Source: CAZFLM01 sp964519955 (GTDB lineage Bacteria; Armatimonadota; Chthonomonadetes; Chthonomonadales; CAJBBX01). From it: a stretch of DNA of 25,316 nucleotides. Below the pieces are notes generated by a model. The model did not search any database and had not been told where the DNA came from. It saw only the letters and a list, made by a program, of their open reading frames with translations. This document shows, one piece after another, positions 6,238-13,745 of this stretch. Position numbers and translations under genes: made by a program. The DNA is taken from assembly GCA_964519955.1 (NCBI GenBank), contig CAZFLM010000086.1, positions 1-25,316 on the forward strand, in the 5' to 3' direction. Numbering within the stretch: the stretch's first letter is position 1; each line of letters opens with the position of its first letter.

Positions 6238-7983
6238 GATCCCCAGCACCCTCCGCGCGTCATCGTTCCGTCCCCACGCTTGGTAGGTCTGGGCGAGGAG
6301 TAGGCGGGCGTCGGGCCTCGTCGGCCACGCGTTGATCGCCACCAGGTAGTGCTTCTCGGCCTCGACGAAGTTCCGCTCCAGGTAGCAGAGGTAGCCCAGG
6401 CCGACGTTCGTGTCCGCGGTGCCGGGGTTCAGGCGCTCGGCGGTCTCGAAGGAGAGACGCGCCGTAGCATAGTCGCCCAGCCTGGACTCCCCGAAGCCGC
6501 GCTGCGTGAACACGGTGTTAAGGAAGATGCGCGGATCGGCCGCACTTCCCTGGTGCTGCAGCACGCGCTGCCGCAGGGCTCGGTCGTTCAGCGCCGCGCG
6601 CACCGCATCGTCGGGCCGGGTCCAGGCGTCGGAGCGGTAGAGCCACCGCAGCATGCGTTCGACATAGGGCACGGCCTTCGTCTCGTCTCCCACCCCCAGG
6701 AAGTACCGCGCCCGCATGTAGTTGCCGAGCACGCTGTCCGGATCGCAATCTACGATGGTCTGGAACAGGCGCTGCTCATCGCGCCACGGCGGCAGCGAAG
6801 CCACCGTTACGCCGACGTACCACGTTCCGAGCAGCACAAGCGCCGCCGCTCCGGCCCAGGCTGCCTCGCGCTGTCTCCGACAGTCGAAGCCGACCAGCCA
6901 GCCGAGCAAGGCGCACGCGCCGATGACGCTCAGGGCCGCGCGGTACGGAGCCAGCAGCAGGAACCACATCGGAGTCAGGTTGCTGACAGGCCCCAGCAGC
7001 AGCACGACGAGCGCGACAAACCACGCAGCAGGCCGGTGCGCCCGCATGAGGAGCCCGAACGCGGCCACCACGCCGGCGGCCAGTATCCACCCGAGCCACC
7101 CTCCGGCCCACCCCGCGCGCTCGTAGCCCGACATGCTGAAGGTGTAGAGCAACCCGGGAGTCGGCACCGTCATGACCCGCGCGTAGTGGATCCAGGTCCA
7201 GCCTGCCATTGCCATCTGCGTGATGCGGTCGACACGCGGCGGCGGCACCTTGGGCATCCCCAGGTGCGTCCCGGCGTACAGGAACAGCATCGCCGCCACG
7301 GCGAAGGGAACGGTGGCCACCCAGCCGGCGCCGCGGCGATTGCTCCCCTCTGCCGGCTTGAAGCAGGCATAGGCCAGCGGCACGAGCGGAAGCGCGGCGA
7401 GCATCTGCTCCTTGGTGAACAGCGCCAGCAGGTAGGCCAGCGTCGACGCCGCGACCCAGCCCGCCCGCGCCCGCCCCGTTGTACGCGCCGAACGAATGAG
7501 CGTCCAGGCGAACAGGGCCGCCCAGAGACTGCACAGCGCATCGGTCCGTCCGCCGATCCACGCCACCGCCGAAACGTGGACCGGGTGCACCGCGAAGAGG
7601 ACCGCGCCGGCCACCGCCACCCGTCGGCGGCGGAATGCCGCGACCAGCAGCGGCACCAGCAGCGCAGTTGCGAGGGCGTGAATCAGTGAGTTCGAGACGT
7701 GGTAGCCGAGCGGGTTCCGGCCGAAGAGGTGGTGTTCGATGTAGAACGACGCCGAGACGAGCGGGCGGTAGTAGTTCCAGAGGAATGGGCGCGTGAAGCA
7801 GTGCCAGAACGTGTCGCCGCCGCCGACAGCCGAGCCGCCGCCCGGGAGCGCCGGATCCCAGACCAGGTCGGTGTCGTCCCAGATGAGCGGCCCGGACCAC
7901 GTGCCGATGTGCACCGCCACCGCCATGGCCACCGCGAAGCACCAGCCGATACGGAACAGGGCGTTCGAGCGTGCGGAAGGCAA
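6232..7983 (-). CDS. TMTC-like GT-C membrane protein with C-terminal TPRs
   Basis: A 583-residue polytopic membrane protein. Residues 1-400 hold about nine to ten hydrophobic helices and motifs of the TMTC/protein O-mannosyltransferase-like GT-C group: paired acidic residues D36-D37 in the first outside loop (IWDDTDLV), YRPL (72-75), NPLGYH, HPVH (133-136) followed by VAWIGGRTD, and KEQ (191-193). Residues about 415-583 are soluble and contain three to four TPRs (NPGTADTNVGLGYL, then NAWPTRPDARLLLAQTY). Such proteins transfer sugars from polyprenyl-phosphate donors to proteins on the outer face of the membrane; donor and target here are unknown. Start is probably TTG at 7983: GGAG lies 9 bases upstream, and the next ATG (codon 20) would cut into the first helix. 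An ATG just before is followed at once by a stop. Confidence 0.8.
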   Translation of the reverse strand: MPSARSNALFRIGWCFAVAMAVAVHIGTWSGPLIWDDTDLVWDPALPGGGSAVGGGDTFWHCFTRPFLWNYYRPLVSASFYIEHHLFGRNPLGYHVSNSLIHALATALLVPLLVAAFRRRRVAVAGAVLFAVHPVHVSAVAWIGGRTDALCSLWAALFAWTLIRSARTTGRARAGWVAASTLAYLLALFTKEQMLAALPLVPLAYACFKPAEGSNRRGAGWVATVPFAVAAMLFLYAGTHLGMPKVPPPRVDRITQMAMAGWTWIHYARVMTVPTPGLLYTFSMSGYERAGWAGGWLGWILAAGVVAAFGLLMRAHRPAAWFVALVVLLLGPVSNLTPMWFLLLAPYRAALSVIGACALLGWLVGFDCRRQREAAWAGAAALVLLGTWYVGVTVASLPPWRDEQRLFQTIVDCDPDSVLGNYMRARYFLGVGDETKAVPYVERMLRWLYRSDAWTRPDDAVRAALNDRALRQRVLQHQGSAADPRIFLNTVFTQRGFGESRLGDYATARLSFETAERLNPGTADTNVGLGYLCYLERNFVEAEKHYLVAINAWPTRPDARLLLAQTYQAWGRNDDARRVLGIR

Positions 7984-8102
7984 GGGCGTGGGCTCCGAGG
8001 TGGGGTTGGCCTACATTCTACCGGTTACGGGGCGCATCGTCGATCCCCGGAGCCTCCGAGCAGCTGTCGTCATCCCGAACCGTCGCAGTGAGGGACCCGG
8101 CG

Positions 8103-8134
8103 ACGCGCTCCGTCGCTGTCGCGCCCCGGTTCGG
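8103..8134. repeat. Second copy of a 32-bp dispersed repeat
   Basis: Matches 134-165 at about 28 of 32 bases in the same orientation (core ACGCGCTCC, then CTGTCGCGCC). It is preceded by CGTCATCCCGAACC and a GTGAGGGACCCGG segment, which may be part of the element. It lies just upstream of the tRNA promoter. Confidence 0.6.
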
Positions 8135-8146
8135 ACGCCAGGCGTA

Positions 8147-8176
8147 TTGACGCGGCCCCCGAGCGTATGATAGAAT
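8147..8176 (+). promoter_or_regulatory. Promoter of the tRNA-Cys gene
   Basis: TTGACG (8147-8152) and TAGAAT (8171-8176) with an 18-bp spacer, placing the start of transcription near 8183, six bases before the mature tRNA. The region is clearly more AT-rich than its surroundings. Confidence 0.7.
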
Positions 8177-8188
8177 GTTAGCGTATCG

Positions 8189-8264
8189 GGTGCCGTACCC
8201 AAGTGGCTAAGGGAGGGGTCTGCAAAACCTCTATTCAGCGGTTCGATTCCGCTCGGCACCTCCA
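8189..8264 (+). tRNA. tRNA-Cys (anticodon GCA), CCA encoded
   Basis: A full cloverleaf can be drawn: acceptor GGTGCCG (8189-8195) with CGGCACC (8254-8260); D arm CCC/GGG (8198-8200, 8211-8213); anticodon stem GGGGT/ACCTC with one G-U pair; loop CTGCAAA with GCA at 8222-8224; T arm AGCGG/CCGCT around TTCGATT. The discriminator base is T (8261), the known cysteine identity element, followed by encoded CCA (8262-8264). It lies upstream of the three-gene signalling module. Confidence 0.97.
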
Positions 8265-8270
8265 ACCGTC

Positions 8271-8292
8271 CGCCCCCAGGCGGGCGTTTTTT
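8271..8292 (+). terminator. Intrinsic terminator after tRNA-Cys
   Basis: Arms CGCCC (8271-8275) and GGGCG (8282-8286) are followed directly by six T (8287-8292). It begins 7 bases after the tRNA CCA. The ATPase gene begins 67 bases later with no obvious promoter of its own, so read-through past this terminator may be its source of transcription. Confidence 0.85.
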
Positions 8293-8358
8293 CGTCTGAG
8301 CCTGTCGCCGTTCGGACCGCGGAAGGCCCCGGTAGGCCATCAGCGGACGGGAGGCACC

Positions 8359-9933
8359 ATGACGACCGACGCCGGCGCCCGCTTCACCCGCCTCTGGAAC
8401 GCAGCACTCGCCGAGGCGCGCCCCGATCCCCACGGCGCCGCCGGCGAGTTGGTGCGCGCGCTCGCCGACCTGCTGGATGTCGAGCAGGTCGAGTACGGGC
8501 GCATCGGCGAGGCCGCCCTCTTCCTCCTCAACCTCTCCTCGCTGGGCTTCCGCGGCATGGATCTCAACGTCGCCATGGTCACGCGCCCGCCCCGCGACGA
8601 AGCCGAGTCCCGCGAGCACGCGCGGCTCATCGAGGAGTACAAGGACGCGGTCAAGTCCATCGGCTTCTGCTTCCACCTGGTGCTCGACCAAACACCGCCC
8701 GGACGGAACCCCTTCGTCGCCTCCTCCACCGAGATCGTGACGCTCGCCGGCGACGACCTCGACCGCATGTTCCGGTCGCAGGTGCCGTCGGCGGTCCTGT
8801 TCGAGGTGCTGCGCCGCCAGGTCCAGCTCCACCTGCTGTGCCCCTTCAACACGACGCGCGAGGCGCGGGGCGCCATGTTCCGCGGCCGCCGCAACGAGTT
8901 GGAGCGCCTCACCGGCGAGGCCGACACGCACTTCCTCGTCACCGGCGCGCGCATGATCGGCAAAACGTCGCTGCTCCGGCGCGCGTACAACATCCTGTAC
9001 ATCCAGCGCGACATGCGCGAGCGCCTGGCCTACTTCGACTGCTCGGTCTGGGGCGGCGTGAAGGACTGCGTGCTGCGCCTGGTGAACCGCATCGAGCCAT
9101 CGGAGGAGCGGCGCCTGGAGCAGAACCTGAACCTGCGCAAGGCGGCGTACATCCTCAAGCGGCGCAGCTACGACGGGAGGCGCCCGCTGACGCTCTTCTT
9201 CGACGAGTGCGACTCGCTCGTGGACGCGGAGGCGCAGTCCGGCTGGCCGTTCCTCGGGTTCCTGCACGAGGCCGCGGCCAACCGGTGGGCGCGCCTCGCC
9301 TTCGCCGGGTTCCGGTCGGCGCAGACGCTGCAGCACGATGGCGACTCGCCATTCCACAACCGGCTCGAGTGCCTGACGCTCGGTCCGCTCTCCCCCGCAG
9401 AAGCCGAGGGCCTGCTGATCGAGCCGATGAAGGCGGCTGGCGTCGGCATCGACCAGTCGGATCTCATAGCCAAGCGGGTCCTGGCCGATTCCGCGGGGCA
9501 GCCGTTCCTCGTGCAGTTCTTCGGGGAGCGCCTGTTCCGCATGTCGGCCGAGCGTACGCCGCAGCGCATCGCGCCGGAGGATGTCGAGGCCATCGCCGAC
9601 GGGCCGGAGCTGAGCCGCTTCCTGAAGACGCACTTCCTCTGGAACACGACGCTGCGCGGCCAGCCGGTCACATCCGAACGCGTGTTCGCCCTCTTGCTGG
9701 CGCACCTCGGCGATGGCGACGGCTGGTCGCAGCAGCAGTTCGAGATGGCGTCCGGCGAGCACGGGCACCCGGTCGGCATGGACCATGCTTACGAGGCGCT
9801 GACGAACCTATGCGACGCGCGCGTCCTGGGCCCGGTCGGGCGGCGCTACGCGTTCGCGTTCCCGCGTCTCCGCTCGATCCTGCGCGAGGACCATCCTGAC
9901 CTCGACGCGGCCATTGCGGCACTGAGGGCCTGA
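8359..9933 (+). CDS. STAND/AAA-type P-loop ATPase, first gene of a signalling module
   Basis: A 524-residue soluble protein. Residues 1-165 form an N-terminal region I cannot assign (the sequence ...FCFHLVLDQTPPGRNPF... then EIVTLAGDDLDRMF suggests an alpha/beta sensor or nuclease-like fold, unproven). The ATPase begins with MFRGRRNELERL (173-184), a prefix typical of STAND NTPases. Walker A is GARMIGKT (196-203), Walker B is LTLFFDECD (D282, E283), and GFRSA (317-321) is a candidate sensor. Residues 335-410 include GNPxL-type sequence (SAGQPFLVQFFGE), and the rest resembles a winged helix (residues about 430-510). ATG at 8359 has GGGAGG upstream. The stop is 2 bases from the next start, so the two proteins are surely co-expressed. 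STAND proteins act as ATP-driven switches; the signal and partner here are inferred only. Confidence 0.8.
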   Translation: MTTDAGARFTRLWNAALAEARPDPHGAAGELVRALADLLDVEQVEYGRIGEAALFLLNLSSLGFRGMDLNVAMVTRPPRDEAESREHARLIEEYKDAVKSIGFCFHLVLDQTPPGRNPFVASSTEIVTLAGDDLDRMFRSQVPSAVLFEVLRRQVQLHLLCPFNTTREARGAMFRGRRNELERLTGEADTHFLVTGARMIGKTSLLRRAYNILYIQRDMRERLAYFDCSVWGGVKDCVLRLVNRIEPSEERRLEQNLNLRKAAYILKRRSYDGRRPLTLFFDECDSLVDAEAQSGWPFLGFLHEAAANRWARLAFAGFRSAQTLQHDGDSPFHNRLECLTLGPLSPAEAEGLLIEPMKAAGVGIDQSDLIAKRVLADSAGQPFLVQFFGERLFRMSAERTPQRIAPEDVEAIADGPELSRFLKTHFLWNTTLRGQPVTSERVFALLLAHLGDGDGWSQQQFEMASGEHGHPVGMDHAYEALTNLCDARVLGPVGRRYAFAFPRLRSILREDHPDLDAAIAALRA

Positions 9934-9935
9934 CC

Positions 9936-12900
9936 ATGACCGGCTTCGCGGAGTACTACCGGCACGTTGGCGCGGACCTGATCGACGAGCTGCAGCGCCT
10001 CCTGGACGCGCGCGAGCACGTCGCCCTCCTCGGCCCCCGCCAGGGCGGCAAGGCGTTCGCGCTGCAGACGCTCGCCGACCGCGCGGCGCGAGAGCGCGAG
10101 GACGGGCGGCTGCGCCTCGCGACGCTGGAGTGGGACGACAGCGCCCCGAGCCCCGGCGCGGCCGTTCTAGCCAGCCTCGGCCACCAGCTCGGCCTCCCAT
10201 CGACGCCCTCCTCCGCCTCCGACGCCCGGCTCGCCGGCCAGGTGTGCGACGTGCTGCGTGCGGCTGCCAGGGCCCGGAGCGGAGCGATGTGGGTGTTCGT
10301 GCGCGACATCGTGGGCTTCGCGCGCCCCGTCGCCCGGCAGGTGTTGGAAGCGTTCCGCCTGGCGTACTACGACGAGGACTTGCGCGAGCGCCTCGGCGTC
10401 GTCGTGACCGGCAGCGCGGACTTTGCGCCCCTGACCTACGGCGCAACGTCGCCGTACCGCCATGCGTTCCAGATCGTGCTCTGCGGCTTCGACAAGCCGA
10501 CCGCCCTCGACTACGTCATGGACCGGCTGCGGCGCCTGCGCGGCGAGGACAGCGCGGGGATCAGCGCCGAGGCGTTCGAGCTGCTGTACGCGCAGACAGC
10601 GGGCAACCCACACCTCATCCAGGAGCTTGTCGCCTCGATCGCCCGGCATCCGTACCACGCATCCCAGCTCTCGCCCGGCTGCCTGGTCACCGAGGAGGGT
10701 GCGCACGCCTGCATCGAGGAGTTCTGCCGCGCGGTGATGCCGGACGACTTCTACTGCCGGATGACGCTGCGCGAGGTGGAGTACATCCCGGAGTCCTTCG
10801 ACATTCTGCTGCAGGTGCTGCGCCGGCCGGAGAAGCCGCCGATGCTGCCCGCGGGCGTACGTCCCCACCACCTGGAGGTCTGCGGCCTCATGGTGAGCGA
10901 CGAGCGCGGGGCGCTGCGGATCTCCTCGCCGATGCTGCAGCGGTTCGCGACCGAGGCGCTCACCCCGCGGCAGATCGCCGACGTGTATGCCTATCAGGGC
11001 CGCTGGAGCGAAGCGTGGAAGCGCTACGCCGCGCTGCCCGCCGCCGGCCGCGAGCGCCCGATCTCGGGGCACGCCCGCTTCCACCTGCGCGAGGTCATCC
11101 GCGACTGGCAGACGCACCTGGGAGACCGGGCGTACGAGGGGATCGACGCGGTCGCGCGCGATTTTCTGAACGGCATGCAGCACCTGTTCGGCTTCGACGC
11201 CGGGGGGCTCTATGCGAAGGAGACCGGGCGGTGGCTGCCGCAGATGCGGTTCCCGAGCAAGGGGTTGAGCCCGATCGCGCCGGTGCCGCGCGGGGTGAGC
11301 GATACCAAGGGCGGGCACCACTTCGCCCACTCGCCGGACCGGCTGACGCTCTGGTGCGAGCCCAGCGTGATCTCGCGGCTGGCCGAGCGCCCCGATCCCG
11401 CGCTGTTCCTTCGCCGGCACGAGATGGGCCGCGAGGTCGACCACGCGGAGTACGAGCTGATCGTCGACGCGGTTCGCCGGTTCTGGCGGGCCTACGAGAC
11501 GGCGCAGGAGATCGAGTACCGCAGCCGCGTCGGGGAGCTGCGCGAGCGCCACCTGAACGCCATCGAGGCCATGAACGCGGAGTTGCTGCGGGAGCCGTCC
11601 GACATGGGCCGCGTCGTGCGGTGCGCGGCGCGGGCGCTCGTCGAGATCGCGGGCTACCACCGCGCGCTCATCTGCCTGGTGGATGCCAGGCGCGAGCGCA
11701 TCCAGGCGGTGGCCAGCCACAGCGCCGACCCCGAGCACGACTTCGACCGCCCGACCGACTACCCGCTCTCCGACCCCGAGGCGGATGTGCACGCCTGGGT
11801 GGCGGCCAACCGGCAGACGCTGGTGATCGCCAACGCCCAGTCGCGCCGCCGCACCGCGCCGAAGGTGAACGTGGGCCAGGCGCGCGCGCACGGCATCAAG
11901 GGCCTCGCGACGGTGCCGATGATGGACGGCGACGAGGTGATCGGCACCATCCACGTGGAGCGCGCCGATCGGGAGCCGCCGGGGCAGGACGAGGTGCAGC
12001 TCGTGGAGATCTTCGCGGGCCAGGCGGCCGGCATCATTCGCCAGGCCCAGCGCCTCGCCGTTCTGCAGGGGGCGGTGGACGGCCTGCACGACCAGGTGCG
12101 CATCGTGGACCCGACCCTGCGCGTGATCTACATGAACCCGATCGCCGCGCGCGTCAGCGGGGTGCAGCCCGGGTGGCAGGCCGACCGTCCGCCCTACGAC
12201 TGGTCGGCCAACGACTGGGCCGAGAACCCGCCCGATCCCTCGGTGCTGGACGACGTGACGCCGACCCGCCACGCCCGGCGGCTGCTCACGGGCTCGGGCG
12301 AGAACGAGAGCCGCGCCCGCGACTGGCAGATCGCCCGCATCGATGACTTCCGCGCGCACCTGGAGGCGCGCTTCCGGGCAAACCCGACCATCGCCTACGT
12401 GGAGCGCGTCCACGACATGTCGGGGCTCTACCAGGTGCTGTACGCGCTGGCCGGGTGGCTCCGCGTCAGCGACGCCCGCGGCATGGCGGAGACCATCGCC
12501 GAGACATTCGTGGCGCGCGGCTTCCCCTGGTGCCGCCTCTACCGCCGGGAGGTGACGCCGACCGGCCGTGAGTTGCTGCGGGGCTTCGTCCAGTCCGGCC
12601 TGAGCGATCCCAGGAACCGGGAGCGCTTCGAGGCCGGCGAGATCGTCGACTACCGCAACGCCCACCCGCTGCCGCAGCCCTGGCACGCAGCCACGGTAGC
12701 CCGGGAGCCCGCCGTCTACGAGCACGCGGCGGAGGGCGCGATCCCGGATGGCTCGACCGTCGAGGCGGAGCCCATCGAGGGCGCGCCGCACTTCGTGACG
12801 CGCGACATCCGCTACAGCGCGGCGCTGGAGATGGGCGACGACGACGCATGGATCGATGCCCCCCTGGCCGTCGCGGACCGGATGCTGGGGATCATGAGTC

Positions 12901-13682
12901 TGGGCATGCCCGCGGACGGCATCCGCCCCGAGCGCTGGGCGCTGCTCAAGCTGACGGTGCAGTGCGTCGCCCTGGCGCTCGACCATGCCATCCGCGCGGA
13001 GGAGCACGCCGAGGCCGAGAAGTGGCGCCGCACCGGCGAGATGACGACGTGGATCTTCCACGGCCTGCGCACCCCACTCGCCTCGTGCCGCCTCTTCGTC
13101 AGCACCCACCAGGACCGCGCGCGCGCCGGCGCCCTGAGCATGCAGCAGAGCGTCGAGATCGTCGAGGAGATCGGCGGCCAGTTGGAGCGCCTGGAGCATA
13201 TCTCCAAGGAGTACACGCGGCACATGCGGGCGTATCAGCCCATCATGAAGGCCGGCGACCTCGTGGCCAAAGTCGTGGAGGTGTGCCGCACGTTCGGCCG
13301 GACGCACGACGGGGTGCAGGTGCGGCTCGATACGGACGCGGAGACGCTGACGCTCACGACCGACATCGAGGAACTGGGGCGCGCGCTCGACGAGCTGCTG
13401 CAGAACGCGGCGACGGCGGGCGCGTCCGATATCTCGGTGGTTCTGCGCGCCGCGGCCGAGCCCGGGCGGGCGCGCGTCGAGGTGCAGGACAATGGCCGCG
13501 GCATCGCCGACGACGTGCTGCCGCGCCTGTTCGACGCCGATCCGCACAAGTCCCGGACAGGAACCGGGCTGGGATTGGCGAACATACGCAAGTTCCTGGA
13601 GACTCTGGGCGGCGCCATCGACATGGTGCGCACCGGCCCCTCGGGGACGCTGTTCACACTGACCATACCGACGGGCCGGTAG
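9936..13682 (+). CDS. Giant hybrid: degenerate STAND ATPase region - GAF - PAS-like - GAF - histidine kinase
   Basis: A 1248-residue soluble protein with no transmembrane segment. Order: residues 1-345, AAA/STAND-like region with GPRQGGKA (33-40) in the Walker A position (alanine replaces the Ser/Thr), a weak Walker B (MWVFVRDIVG, 118-127) and GNPHLIQELV (223-232); 345-530, unassigned; about 545-705, GAF; about 708-760, PAS-like (VRIVDPTLRVIYMNP); about 826-1020, second GAF-like; about 1030-1100, dimerisation helices with phospho-acceptor H1042 in FHGLRTPLAS; 1105-1248, HATPase with N box (N1157), G1 DNGRGI (1185-1190) and G2 GTGLGLAN (1209-1216). The residue after the histidine is G, not the usual E/D. 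It follows the ATPase gene by 2 bases and precedes a response regulator by 63. I infer a cytoplasmic sensor kinase controlled by the ATPase partner. Confidence 0.85.
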   Translation: MTGFAEYYRHVGADLIDELQRLLDAREHVALLGPRQGGKAFALQTLADRAAREREDGRLRLATLEWDDSAPSPGAAVLASLGHQLGLPSTPSSASDARLAGQVCDVLRAAARARSGAMWVFVRDIVGFARPVARQVLEAFRLAYYDEDLRERLGVVVTGSADFAPLTYGATSPYRHAFQIVLCGFDKPTALDYVMDRLRRLRGEDSAGISAEAFELLYAQTAGNPHLIQELVASIARHPYHASQLSPGCLVTEEGAHACIEEFCRAVMPDDFYCRMTLREVEYIPESFDILLQVLRRPEKPPMLPAGVRPHHLEVCGLMVSDERGALRISSPMLQRFATEALTPRQIADVYAYQGRWSEAWKRYAALPAAGRERPISGHARFHLREVIRDWQTHLGDRAYEGIDAVARDFLNGMQHLFGFDAGGLYAKETGRWLPQMRFPSKGLSPIAPVPRGVSDTKGGHHFAHSPDRLTLWCEPSVISRLAERPDPALFLRRHEMGREVDHAEYELIVDAVRRFWRAYETAQEIEYRSRVGELRERHLNAIEAMNAELLREPSDMGRVVRCAARALVEIAGYHRALICLVDARRERIQAVASHSADPEHDFDRPTDYPLSDPEADVHAWVAANRQTLVIANAQSRRRTAPKVNVGQARAHGIKGLATVPMMDGDEVIGTIHVERADREPPGQDEVQLVEIFAGQAAGIIRQAQRLAVLQGAVDGLHDQVRIVDPTLRVIYMNPIAARVSGVQPGWQADRPPYDWSANDWAENPPDPSVLDDVTPTRHARRLLTGSGENESRARDWQIARIDDFRAHLEARFRANPTIAYVERVHDMSGLYQVLYALAGWLRVSDARGMAETIAETFVARGFPWCRLYRREVTPTGRELLRGFVQSGLSDPRNRERFEAGEIVDYRNAHPLPQPWHAATVAREPAVYEHAAEGAIPDGSTVEAEPIEGAPHFVTRDIRYSAALEMGDDDAWIDAPLAVADRMLGIMSLGMPADGIRPERWALLKLTVQCVALALDHAIRAEEHAEAEKWRRTGEMTTWIFHGLRTPLASCRLFVSTHQDRARAGALSMQQSVEIVEEIGGQLERLEHISKEYTRHMRAYQPIMKAGDLVAKVVEVCRTFGRTHDGVQVRLDTDAETLTLTTDIEELGRALDELLQNAATAGASDISVVLRAAAEPGRARVEVQDNGRGIADDVLPRLFDADPHKSRTGTGLGLANIRKFLETLGGAIDMVRTGPSGTLFTLTIPTGR

Positions 13683-13745
13683 CACGGCCTGCTGACCGAA
13701 GATAGCGGCACACGGAGCGCCCGAGCCGCCAGGGAGACATGCGCG

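Noticed and set aside
8011..9786. A long minus-strand frame opposite the STAND ATPase and the tRNA
   Set aside because: It runs through the tRNA gene and terminator and has no recognisable domain.
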